Source of the DNA: Victivallales bacterium
GTDB lineage: Bacteria; Verrucomicrobiota; Lentisphaeria; Victivallales; Victivallaceae
NCBI GenBank assembly: GCA_019038735.1
Contig: JAHOYW010000040.1
Span: 1 to 9,233, forward strand
DNA: 9,233 nucleotides
Direction of reading: 5' to 3'
A model generated the notes under the pieces. The model ran no database searches. It saw nothing but the letters and a program-made list of their open reading frames with translations, and was not told the DNA's origin. A program made the position numbers and the translations under genes. Below, piece by piece: positions 1 to 6,968 of this stretch. Every line of letters starts with the position of its first letter. Positions within the stretch are counted from its first letter, which is position 1.

Positions 1-277
1 CAGTATTAACGCTGCCGGTCAACTCGGCTTCATGAGACATGCTGTCTAGATAAGGAATAATTGTCTGTTTATGAGGGACAGTAATATTAAAACCATTAAG
101 CTTTTTGCGCGCGAACTCGACAAATTCAGGAAATGTTTCCGCAGTCACATGTAATTTTCCGTAACATTGCCCCAATCCCAAAGCTTCAAAACCGGCATTC
201 TGCATCTCCGGCGACAATGAGTGTGCTATGGGATCACCAATTACTACATATTTTATTTTTTTATCCAAATTAAACAT
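1..277 (-). CDS. aroE: Shikimate dehydrogenase, N-terminal part (cut by window edge)
   Basis: Catalyses NADPH-dependent reduction of 3-dehydroshikimate to shikimate, the fourth step of the shikimate pathway, in the cytoplasm. Only the first 92 residues are present; the rest lies beyond base 1. Visible family marks are GDPIAHSLSP (residues 14-23), whose serines bind shikimate; NITVPHK (64-70), whose final lysine is the catalytic Lys (Lys65 in E. coli); and GSVNT (88-92), a variant of the usual GAVNT with the substrate-binding Asn. The NADP-binding half is not seen. The ATG at 277 is preceded by AAGGG with an 8-base spacer, a reasonable ribosome site. It lies 14 bases after the stop of the ABC ATPase gene and is probably the third gene of a tyrA-ABC-aroE operon. 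Whether it is fused to another shikimate enzyme (for example AroD) cannot be told here. Confidence 0.95.
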   Translation of the reverse strand, partial: MFNLDKKIKYVVIGDPIAHSLSPEMQNAGFEALGLGQCYGKLHVTAETFPEFVEFARKKLNGFNITVPHKQTIIPYLDSMSHEAELTGSVNT

Positions 278-291
278 TCTCTATACCCTTG

Positions 292-1080
292 TTATTCAAT
301 CACCGGCCACATTCTGCCTGCGGAGTTTGTTTTTAATTTCACCGGCATATCGTAGGCTTTAAATAAATTGTCTTCACTCAATATCTCATTGCGCTCGCCT
401 TTGGCGATTATACTGCCCTCTTTTAAAATCATTCCACGCTGGAACACAGGCAATATATCATCAATGCGTTGAGTTATAAAAATGATGGTCGGAGCATTTT
501 TGCGCTGTGCGAAAGCATCTATGGTTTCCAGCAAAAGTTCACGACTTTTAAGATCAAGATGAACACAAGCTTCATCCAGAATCATTAATTTCGGATCATG
601 CATCAAGGCGCGACTGATCAAAATTTTGACTTGTTCGCCGGAAGACATCGCATCCATTTTCTGTTCCGCCAAACCTTCACACCCCAAAGCGCTCATCATG
701 TCAAGTGCTCTGGTTTTTTCTTCATCAGTATATTCACGGAACAAACCCAAAGTTCCGTCAATCCCGGAAATAACCATTTGTAAAGCGTTCCATTCATTGC
801 TCGTCCACCGCTGCATAAAAGGGCTTACCCAGGCAATATCTTTGCGTAATTCAGATAAATTAACGTTCCCGTAGCGGGCTCCAAGGACATTAACTTCAGC
901 ACCAAACACCGGCCAGGCATAGCCCATCAAAACTTTAACTAAAGTAGTTTTTCCGGCACCATTAGCACCTAGAATAAACCAGTGTTCACCGGATTTAACT
1001 TCCCAGTTAAGATCCTGCAAAGCAACTTTTCCACCCAAAAATACTTTAGCATTCTTCACATCTATAATATTTTCACTCAT
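292..1080 (-). CDS. ABC ATPase, YlmA/ModF-like, without a visible membrane partner
   Basis: A single ABC nucleotide-binding domain of 262 residues from the ATG at 1080. Seen in order: Walker A GANGAGKT (38-45), Q-loop region around Gln90, signature SSGEQ (146-150, in place of LSGGQ), Walker B LMILDE (165-170) with catalytic Glu170, and D-loop VHLD (173-176). The H-loop position reads ITQR (202-205), so the usual switch histidine is Gln204. The two residues after the Walker B Glu are Ala-Cys rather than the common Pro-Thr. The layout best recalls the YlmA/ModF group of soluble ABC ATPases, whose roles are poorly defined; ModF-type proteins have been linked to molybdate. No permease or binding protein lies nearby, so import is not supported. 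It begins 9 bases after the tyrA stop and ends 14 bases before aroE, so it is probably co-transcribed with them. A TTG at 1086 would add two residues, but the ATG has the better spaced GAG upstream. Confidence 0.88.
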   Translation of the reverse strand: MSENIIDVKNAKVFLGGKVALQDLNWEVKSGEHWFILGANGAGKTTLVKVLMGYAWPVFGAEVNVLGARYGNVNLSELRKDIAWVSPFMQRWTSNEWNALQMVISGIDGTLGLFREYTDEEKTRALDMMSALGCEGLAEQKMDAMSSGEQVKILISRALMHDPKLMILDEACVHLDLKSRELLLETIDAFAQRKNAPTIIFITQRIDDILPVFQRGMILKEGSIIAKGERNEILSEDNLFKAYDMPVKLKTNSAGRMWPVIE

Positions 1081-1089
1081 TTTCAATTC

Positions 1090-1974
1090 TCAATTATTTT
1101 TGTATTCTATCCAGGCATCGCGTAATTTTTTGCCTTTGCTGAATTCAGATTCAAGTTTATCGTAGTCTTTGTTTTCTATAATCTCACTAAGCATAGCATA
1201 GCGTTTCCCAAGCTCCCTGACTACTTCGAGAACAGCCGGCTGGTTGTTTTCAATAATTTCGCGCCACATTGATGGTGATGACGAACTAATTCGCGAAGCA
1301 TCCCTGAATCCGCTAGCACAGCCGGAATAGCGTAAAGCCAAAGTTTCCGGGGCGCAATCTAAAACAGTTTCCGTTAAAGCAAGCGCCGTAATGTGTGAAA
1401 TATGACTGGTATGAGCTACCAGATTATCATGCTCACGCATCTCTAAATCAACTACTTTTGTACCAATAGACTCCCAAAATTCTTTGACCTGTTCCAAGGC
1501 TTGAGTAGAAGTATTCGCAGTTTTTGTAACAAAGACTTCGGCATTGAGATAAAGTTTTTCAAAGGCGGCATCAGGTCCGTTGTTTTCTGTTCCAGCCATC
1601 GGATGCCCGCCAACGAAATTAACTCCTTGTGGAGTCAAAAACTTCTCACCGCAATTCACGATAACTTCCTTGACACTGCCAATATCGCTAACTATCGCGC
1701 CGGGTTTCCAACAATCAGCGTAAGTTTCAATGTATTCCATGATTTTTGGGATCGGCAGGCACAAAATAGTCAAATCAGCTTTCGCCAGCAGGTCTTTTAT
1801 ATCCTCGCAAGTCTCGTCAATGACATTATTTTCCAATGCCCATTCCCGAACCTCGCTCCGACGAGTCCAACCCAGACGGTGATACGCCCTGCCCCGCAAA
1901 GCCATTCCCAAAGACGCACCCAATAAGCCCAAACCGATTATTGCGATATTTTCTATTTTATTAACAGTAGCCAT
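1090..1974 (-). CDS. tyrA: Prephenate/arogenate dehydrogenase
   Basis: Oxidative decarboxylation of prephenate (or arogenate) in tyrosine synthesis. The 294 residues hold an N-terminal Rossmann fold with GLGLLG (14-19), then SDIGSVK (96-102), GGHPMAG (122-128) with the conserved His124, TSHISH (189-194) with the second conserved His, and GFRDASRISSSSPSMWRE (222-239) with the substrate-binding Arg228. There is no chorismate mutase domain and no C-terminal ACT domain, so feedback inhibition through ACT is not expected. Where NAD enzymes carry an Asp after the second beta strand, this one has Thr37-Arg38-Arg39, which suggests NADP preference (inference). The ATG at 1974 has GGAG just upstream with a short 4-base spacer. 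It appears to be the first gene of a minus-strand operon with the ABC ATPase and aroE, divergent from the CoA-transferase gene. Substrate choice between prephenate and arogenate cannot be read from the sequence. Confidence 0.95.
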   Translation of the reverse strand: MATVNKIENIAIIGLGLLGASLGMALRGRAYHRLGWTRRSEVREWALENNVIDETCEDIKDLLAKADLTILCLPIPKIMEYIETYADCWKPGAIVSDIGSVKEVIVNCGEKFLTPQGVNFVGGHPMAGTENNGPDAAFEKLYLNAEVFVTKTANTSTQALEQVKEFWESIGTKVVDLEMREHDNLVAHTSHISHITALALTETVLDCAPETLALRYSGCASGFRDASRISSSSPSMWREIIENNQPAVLEVVRELGKRYAMLSEIIENKDYDKLESEFSKGKKLRDAWIEYKNN

Positions 1975-1990
1975 AGTTCTCCAGGATTGT

Positions 1991-2008
1991 TTATTATTTT
2001 AATAATAA
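1991..2008. promoter_or_regulatory. AT-only inverted repeat ahead of tyrA
   Basis: TTATTATT and AATAATAA form two perfect 8-base arms separated by 2 bases. The site lies 17 to 34 bases upstream of the tyrA ATG, so it would fall in the leader or core promoter of the tyrA operon. It could be an operator, part of an AT-rich promoter, or chance in an AT-rich spacer. On the minus strand TATATT (2007-2012) and TATTAA nearby could serve as -10 elements, but no convincing -35 accompanies the first. Confidence 0.25.
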
Positions 2009-2060
2009 TATACGAGGCTTTTGCTAAAAAAAAAGCTTGACCGCTTAAAAATCTTTAAAC

Positions 2061-2089
2061 TTGCTTTTTGAAACTATTTAATATATAGT
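2061..2089 (+). promoter_or_regulatory. Sigma70-type promoter of the CoA-transferase gene
   Basis: TTGCTT (2061-2066) and TATAGT (2084-2089) are separated by exactly 17 bases, a close match to the -35/-10 consensus. Transcription would start near 2096 and give a leader of about 35 bases. The promoter sits inside an imperfect dyad (2061-2100) described separately. Confidence 0.6.
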
Positions 2090-2100
2090 AAATCAAGCAA
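2061..2100. promoter_or_regulatory. Imperfect 40-base dyad covering the promoter (candidate operator)
   Basis: The outer arms TTGCTT (2061-2066) and AAGCAA (2095-2100) are exact reverse complements, as are the inner arms ACTAT (2073-2077) and ATAGT (2085-2089). The gaps between outer and inner arms are 6 and 5 bases, and the centre is 7 bases. The dyad runs from the -35 box past the -10 box to the expected start site, where a dimeric repressor would block polymerase. No regulator gene lies beside it. Chance symmetry in AT-rich DNA is possible. Confidence 0.35.
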
Positions 2101-2130
2101 AACAACTAAGAATTTCTGGAGGATTTAATA

Positions 2131-3588
2131 ATGATTACTCAGCAAGTGGTAAACAATCATGATGATCTTTTAAAAGTCGTCGATGGAATCTTAAATGAAC
2201 TAGGCTTAAGCCTTAAAGATTTTAGAGGCAAGCTTACTTTTGCCGGCATGGATCCAATTCGTCCAAGCGTATTAAAGGTTGGAGCAACATCGGCGATTAT
2301 AGCCGCGGCAAACGCGGTCGCGTCGGCTTTGATATGGCAGGAACGCTGTGGCGAAACTCAGGACATCCACATAGACCTTAGAAAAGCCTGGACTATTCAA
2401 AGCTGTTGGCAGGATGTGTTGTACAACTGCACCACTATCAACGACACATCAGTAATGGTCAGTCAAAATTTTACGCAAGCCCCGGCACTTTATCAAACAA
2501 AAGACGATCGCCATGTTGTGGTTTCCACTCTTTATCCACGTTCATTTCACGTTCTGCTCAAGGTTTTGGATTGCGGTCCGAACCCTGAACAAATGCAAAA
2601 AGCCATAATAAAGTGGAATGCCAAAGAATTGGAAATCGCCTGTCAGGATGCCGAAACATGCCTGACAATGGTTCGCACACAGGAAGAGTATCGGAGAGAG
2701 GAACAATACAAATATCATGCCGAAGCACCTTTAATCAGTGTTGAAAAAATCGGCGAGAGCGACCCTGAACCGTTTGCGGCGGCGGAACGTCCGCTGTCCG
2801 GCATTCGGGCGCTTGGCATGACTCACGTAGTAACCGGACCGGTCATTCTGCGCGAACTGGCTCATCACGGTGCCGACTGCCTCAATCTGAATACAGTCGA
2901 TTGGCTGGAACTGGGTTTGATTTATATGAATTGTGATGTGGGTACACGTCAGGCTTATCTCGATGCCCGTTTCGAGCAGAATCGTCCAAAAATCTATGAA
3001 TTAATCAAGGACGCGGATATTTTTGTTGAAAATCTCCGCCCGGGACAAGCGGATAAGGAAGGATTTTCCGCCGAGGAACTCGCGAGACATAGACCGGGTA
3101 TTATTTATACATCAGTAAAACTTTGCGGTGAAACTGGTCCATGGGCTAATCAGCTTGGATTTGACTTCAACGCAACCGCTCTCACAGGAGTACTCACTGA
3201 AGAAGGAACCCCAGAACTACCGCTTTTGTCGCCTGCGATAAACATTGTCTGTGACTTTGTTTCAGCCTATCTGGCTATAATCGGCGTAAAAGCAGCCCTG
3301 TTACGACGCGCAAAAGAAGGCGGCAGCTACAAAGTGCATGTCAACCTTGCTCAAACCACAATGTTTATGTTGAGCCTCGGACTGGTAGATAAAAAGTTGC
3401 TGCTGGATATAGAAAGCCTGGGCGAGGAACATCAGCGGCTTGAACCTAATCTCCAAAGCGGTATGACCCCATTCGGCAAATACACTCGTCTCGGTTCTCA
3501 AGTTGAGATGTCAAAGACACCTGAATACTGGGATGATCCGCTGATTTGGCCAATTGGTTCCTGCAAAGCAGAGTGGTTACAAAAATAA
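2131..3588 (+). CDS. Class III (CaiB/BaiF) CoA-transferase, long rearranged form
   Basis: Family III enzymes move CoA between carboxylic acids; the substrate here is unknown. Residues 221-255 (PLSGIRALGMTHVVTGPVIL onward) are the typical N-terminal core. NLRPGQ (301-306), RPGIIYTSV (321-329) and GFDF (343-346) follow; Asp345 is the likely catalytic aspartate. A helix and strand near 375-406 (AYLAIIGVKAALLRRA) close the core. The first 190 residues are not a leader: 53-86 resembles that same late-core segment, and 118-190 resembles the usual C-terminal domain (YQTKDDRHVVVSTL). So a C-terminal-like module precedes the core, and only a short tail follows. At 485 residues it exceeds the common 380-430. 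Long forms of this layout are, to my recollection, known in proteobacteria. GGAGG with an 8-base spacer supports the ATG at 2131. The gene stands alone, divergent from tyrA, with no neighbouring acyl-CoA gene to suggest a substrate. Confidence 0.85.
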   Translation: MITQQVVNNHDDLLKVVDGILNELGLSLKDFRGKLTFAGMDPIRPSVLKVGATSAIIAAANAVASALIWQERCGETQDIHIDLRKAWTIQSCWQDVLYNCTTINDTSVMVSQNFTQAPALYQTKDDRHVVVSTLYPRSFHVLLKVLDCGPNPEQMQKAIIKWNAKELEIACQDAETCLTMVRTQEEYRREEQYKYHAEAPLISVEKIGESDPEPFAAAERPLSGIRALGMTHVVTGPVILRELAHHGADCLNLNTVDWLELGLIYMNCDVGTRQAYLDARFEQNRPKIYELIKDADIFVENLRPGQADKEGFSAEELARHRPGIIYTSVKLCGETGPWANQLGFDFNATALTGVLTEEGTPELPLLSPAINIVCDFVSAYLAIIGVKAALLRRAKEGGSYKVHVNLAQTTMFMLSLGLVDKKLLLDIESLGEEHQRLEPNLQSGMTPFGKYTRLGSQVEMSKTPEYWDDPLIWPIGSCKAEWLQK

Positions 3589-3641
3589 AGATAGATACTA
3601 AAGCTCTCTTTTTACTGATAGCTATTTGCTTTTAAATATTA

Positions 3642-3671
3642 TTGGATATACATTGTCTTGCAAATTATAAA
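3642..3671 (+). promoter_or_regulatory. Possible purA promoter
   Basis: TTGGAT (3642-3647) and TATAAA (3666-3671) are 18 bases apart, in the 124-base spacer between the CoA-transferase stop and purA. No convincing terminator is seen in this spacer, so read-through from upstream is also possible. Start of transcription would be near 3678. Confidence 0.4.
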
Positions 3672-3712
3672 TAAAAACATATTAACATATAACCAAAACA
3701 GGAACTGGGAAA

Positions 3713-4984
3713 ATGTCTGTAGATGTACTAGTTGGAACACAGTGGGGCGATGAAGGTAAAGGTAAATTAATTGACGTATTAACGCGCGATATAGATATGG
3801 TTGTCCGCTTTCAAGGCGGGAACAATGCGGGACATACTGTTGAAATAGGTAAAGAAAAATATGTTCTGCACCTAGTTCCATCTGGAATTTTCCGTCCGGG
3901 TGTTGCTTGTATTGTTGGTAACGGACTTGTAGTTGACCCAATATCGCTCGCGGGAGAGATGCAGGAACTTTCCAGACGCGGTCTGGATGTTTCAGTTATC
4001 GAACTGAGTTGCAAATCTCAAATGATCTTCCAATATCAGAAAGAAATGGATGCTTTGAAAGAAGCCAAATGTTCAAGTGATAAGAAAATCGGTACTACCA
4101 AACGTGGAATCGGTCCGGCTTACGCTGACAAAGCACATCGCGTTGGTATTCGTGGTATTGAACTGAAAAACTTGACAAAACTGGAAAAACTTTTCCGTGA
4201 ACAAGCTCTTATTTACAATAAAGTTTTTGTTGAAGCCGGAGCCGCTGAACTAGATATAGACGCGGAATGGGTCAAAGTTAAAGCCGCTGCCGAATACCTC
4301 GCGCCATTTGTAAAAGATACTGTTTTGACCGTCAATCGCGCAATTAAAGCTGGTAAAAAGATTTTATGTGAAGGTGCTCAGGGTATGTGGCTGGATATTG
4401 ACCATGGTACTTATCCTTATGTAACCAGCAGTAACACCACAACCGGCGGAGCCTGCACAGGTGCGGGCATCGCTCCTAAGCATATAGGAACCGTCTGGGG
4501 CGTAATGAAAGCTTATACAACGCGCGTTGGGGAAGGACCTTTTCCAACTGAATTACTCGATCAGTCAGGCGAAGACTTACGTCAAGCCGGCGGTGAATTC
4601 GGCGCGACAACCGGTCGTCCGCGCCGTTGTGGATGGTTCGATGCTGTTGCCTGCAGTTATTCCTGCATGGTGAACGGTGTTGATAAATTGACTATGACTA
4701 AAATGGACGTTTTGGACGACCTTAGTGAACTTAAGATTTGCACAGCTTACGAAATCGATGGTGTCATCACTAAAGATATGCCTACGTCTTCGGAAGAGCT
4801 GACAAAAATCAAACCTATTTATGAGACAATAGCCGGCTGGAACTCTCCGACTACAGGAATTCGTAAATGGGATGATTTGCCGGAAAACGCTAAAAAATAT
4901 TTAGAACGTATTGCTGAACTTGTCGATTCAGAAATCGGAATTGTTTCAGTAGGACCAAAACGCGAACAAACTTTCAGTGTCTAA
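3713..4984 (+). CDS. purA: Adenylosuccinate synthetase
   Basis: Joins IMP and aspartate using GTP to form adenylosuccinate, the first committed step to AMP, in the cytoplasm. The 423 residues match the usual length of about 430, and key residues fall at E. coli-like positions. GDEGKGK (12-18) contains catalytic Asp13, and NNAGHT (37-42) contains catalytic His41. GTTKRGIGPAY (127-137) binds IMP. EGAQG (220-224) and the segment 229-241 with HGTYPYVTSSN follow, then GATTGRPRRCGW (297-308) at the substrate loop and SVGP (412-415) at the guanine end. Nothing is missing. AGGA at 3700-3703, 9 bases from the ATG, sets the start. It leads a probable three-gene unit: the glycosyltransferase start overlaps its last codons by 8 bases and rodA follows. 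Confidence 0.98.
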   Translation: MSVDVLVGTQWGDEGKGKLIDVLTRDIDMVVRFQGGNNAGHTVEIGKEKYVLHLVPSGIFRPGVACIVGNGLVVDPISLAGEMQELSRRGLDVSVIELSCKSQMIFQYQKEMDALKEAKCSSDKKIGTTKRGIGPAYADKAHRVGIRGIELKNLTKLEKLFREQALIYNKVFVEAGAAELDIDAEWVKVKAAAEYLAPFVKDTVLTVNRAIKAGKKILCEGAQGMWLDIDHGTYPYVTSSNTTTGGACTGAGIAPKHIGTVWGVMKAYTTRVGEGPFPTELLDQSGEDLRQAGGEFGATTGRPRRCGWFDAVACSYSCMVNGVDKLTMTKMDVLDDLSELKICTAYEIDGVITKDMPTSSEELTKIKPIYETIAGWNSPTTGIRKWDDLPENAKKYLERIAELVDSEIGIVSVGPKREQTFSV

Positions 4985-5780
4985 TTCACAAAACAGTTTG
5001 GTGCCGGGAAAAGTAACTATTTGTTTAGTCAATTACAAGACAGATGAGTTGACTCGACTTTGCCTGCGCAGTATCCGCAAATACACCCATTATCCATACG
5101 AAGTAATTGTTATAGATAATGGCTCCGCGGATGCCTCGCTGGAATATTTGAAAACTCTCGACTGGATCACCCTGATTGAACGTTCCCCCGAAGAAATGAC
5201 CGGAAAAGGTTCATGGGCTCAAGGTACGGCATTGGATATGGGGCTGGCGGCTTGCAAGAATGAATATTTTTTGGCAATGCATTCAGATACTATCGTTCAC
5301 AAAGACGGCTGGCTGAAGGATTTTGTTGAGCAATGCCCTGCCGACACAGTTTGCGCCGGCGGCGGCAAACTTGATTTAAAACCGCGCTGGGAAATTTTAT
5401 TAAAAAAATGTACCGATTTCAAAGAATGGATCCGCCGCTACAAAGGAACGGACAAGCCTTTTTATATACGGGCGATTTGCGCACTTTACCGTACAGAAAT
5501 TCTCCATAAGGAAAAGTTGACTTTTTTTGATCCTGCAAAGAATTTAACCTGTGGTCAAGAAATTTATCTAAAACTGCGGGATGCGAATTATAAACTTAAT
5601 GCCATGTCTCCCTGGGAAATGGCTACATTTATCTACCATCTCGCGCATGCTACAATGGTATTAAATCCCGAATTCAGCGTTCGCAAAAAAACCGAGAAAA
5701 AATGCAAAAAACAATTGGAAAAGATTTTTAAAACTCCTATAGTAAGAACAATTCAAAACGATTGTTCATTGGATAAATAG
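4977..5780 (+). CDS. Family 2 (GT-A) glycosyltransferase
   Basis: Probably transfers a sugar from a nucleotide-sugar donor to an envelope or surface glycan; donor and acceptor are unknown. The 267 residues open with the GT-A fold: VTICLVNYKTDE (13-24) as first strand, VIVIDNGSADAS (43-54) as nucleotide-binding motif, FLAMHSDT (98-105) at the DXD position (Ser-Asp here), and GQEIYLKLRDANYKL (193-207) as the acidic acceptor-side loop that carries the likely base. No signal peptide or membrane segment is seen; the lysine-rich C-terminus (236-252) could touch acidic lipid. The GTG at 4977 overlaps the purA stop by 8 bases and has no clear Shine-Dalgarno, so translation is probably coupled to purA. 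TTG at 4998 or GTG at 5001 are alternative starts and lose only a non-conserved leader. The following rodA suggests an envelope role. Confidence 0.85.
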   Translation: MSNSQNSLVPGKVTICLVNYKTDELTRLCLRSIRKYTHYPYEVIVIDNGSADASLEYLKTLDWITLIERSPEEMTGKGSWAQGTALDMGLAACKNEYFLAMHSDTIVHKDGWLKDFVEQCPADTVCAGGGKLDLKPRWEILLKKCTDFKEWIRRYKGTDKPFYIRAICALYRTEILHKEKLTFFDPAKNLTCGQEIYLKLRDANYKLNAMSPWEMATFIYHLAHATMVLNPEFSVRKKTEKKCKKQLEKIFKTPIVRTIQNDCSLDK

Positions 5781-5789
5781 TCTTTAACT

Positions 5790-6968
5790 ATGGTATCTTT
5801 GCATAAAAATAAATATTCGCATGACACTCTTTTCAATAAGTCATTTCATCACCTGAAAAGCTATGATTTTGTTCAAATTTTTGCTATATTTTTTCTACTG
5901 ATAGTAGGCTTAATTTTCATTTACTCCACCGGAGTACAAGTCGGAACCCCACTTGCGACAGGAGCCTGGATCAAACAAATAAAATGGATACTTGTCAGTT
6001 TTTTAGCATGGTCATTTTTCGCCAGCATCGACTACCGTAAACTCAAACCTTTAGCCATAATCTTTTATGGATTCACAATAGCGTTATTAATCGCGGTTTT
6101 GTTCTTCGGTCCAAAAATTAACGGAGCTCAAAGATGGCTGGTTTTTAAGCCAATCGGCTTGCGTCTGCAACCATCGGAACTGGCAAAATTAAGTGTTATT
6201 TTCTTCTTGAGCGCAATCCTCTCATCACATGGATTTGACATTAATAAACTCAAAAATATGCTCATTATCGCCGGAGTGATAATATTGCCGTTTGTATTGA
6301 CAGCCATCGAACCTGACCTTGGCAGTTCGCTGATACTTATACCTTTGAGCGCTTTTATTATTTTTGCGGCGGGCTTGCGCTGGCGTTATATCATAATCGC
6401 CAGCAGCTTTATCGTGGTCGTACTAGGGGCGGAAATAGCAAATGAAAGCTATGAAATTTATCCTTTATTGAAGAATTATCAAAAAGAACGAGTTCTGACA
6501 TTTTTAGATTCTGAACGTGATTTAAACAATCGCGGTTACAACCAGCATCAGGCTAAGCTGGCAGTAGGTTCAGGCGGCATGTATGGCAAAGGCATTGGAC
6601 AGGGGACACAAAATACTTTAGGCTATCTACCTCAGTCGGTTTCAAATAATGACTTTATTTTTTCAATAATCGCCGAGGAAACAGGTTTTCTGGGCTGTAT
6701 AGCTTTAATCTCACTTTATCTTTTATTATTTTATTCAATGTTGCGAACGGCATTTATAACCCCGGATCATTTCGGGCGTTATATAGCGATAGGTATGACC
6801 GGAATATTTTTAGCGCACTCTTTCATAAATATGGGAATGAGTGCCGGCTTGACCCCGGTAACAGGTTTATCCTTACCATTTGTGAGTTACGGCGGCTCGT
6901 TCATTATTTCCGCAATGTGCGGACTGGGAGTATGCCAGAGTATATATCGACATAGAAATAAAATATAA
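5790..6968 (+). CDS. rodA: RodA, SEDS-family peptidoglycan glycosyltransferase
   Basis: RodA polymerises lipid II into glycan strands for side-wall growth, normally with a class B PBP (PBP2) and MreB. The 392 residues fit an integral membrane protein of about ten helices: first helix near 27-47, a large external loop near 215-285, and last helices near 332-352 and 362-384. Family motifs seen are GAQRW (112-116), QPSELAKL (127-134), EPDLGSS (174-180), the QKERVLTFLDSERD stretch (231-244), GSGGMYGKG (260-268), DFIF (288-291) with the essential Asp288, and the C-terminal block 347-370 ending SLPFVSYGGS. NMGMSAGLTPVTG within that block favours RodA over FtsW. The loop before Asp288 reads LPQSVSNND, two residues longer than the common LPExHTD. 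The ATG at 5790 lies 9 bases after the glycosyltransferase stop with no strong ribosome site, so coupling is likely. No mreB, mreC or mrdA gene is in the window. Confidence 0.95.
   Translation: MVSLHKNKYSHDTLFNKSFHHLKSYDFVQIFAIFFLLIVGLIFIYSTGVQVGTPLATGAWIKQIKWILVSFLAWSFFASIDYRKLKPLAIIFYGFTIALLIAVLFFGPKINGAQRWLVFKPIGLRLQPSELAKLSVIFFLSAILSSHGFDINKLKNMLIIAGVIILPFVLTAIEPDLGSSLILIPLSAFIIFAAGLRWRYIIIASSFIVVVLGAEIANESYEIYPLLKNYQKERVLTFLDSERDLNNRGYNQHQAKLAVGSGGMYGKGIGQGTQNTLGYLPQSVSNNDFIFSIIAEETGFLGCIALISLYLLLFYSMLRTAFITPDHFGRYIAIGMTGIFLAHSFINMGMSAGLTPVTGLSLPFVSYGGSFIISAMCGLGVCQSIYRHRNKI

Noticed and set aside
1081..1086. TTG at 1086 as start of the ABC ATPase
   Set aside because: Adds only two residues and leaves almost no room to the GAG ribosome site; the ATG at 1080 is better placed.
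1501..1926. 141-codon open frame on the plus strand
   Set aside because: Antisense to the well-supported tyrA; no motif or start signal.
3589..3712. Intrinsic terminator after the CoA-transferase
   Set aside because: Only a five-base AAAGC/GCTTT pairing over a long loop; too weak to call.
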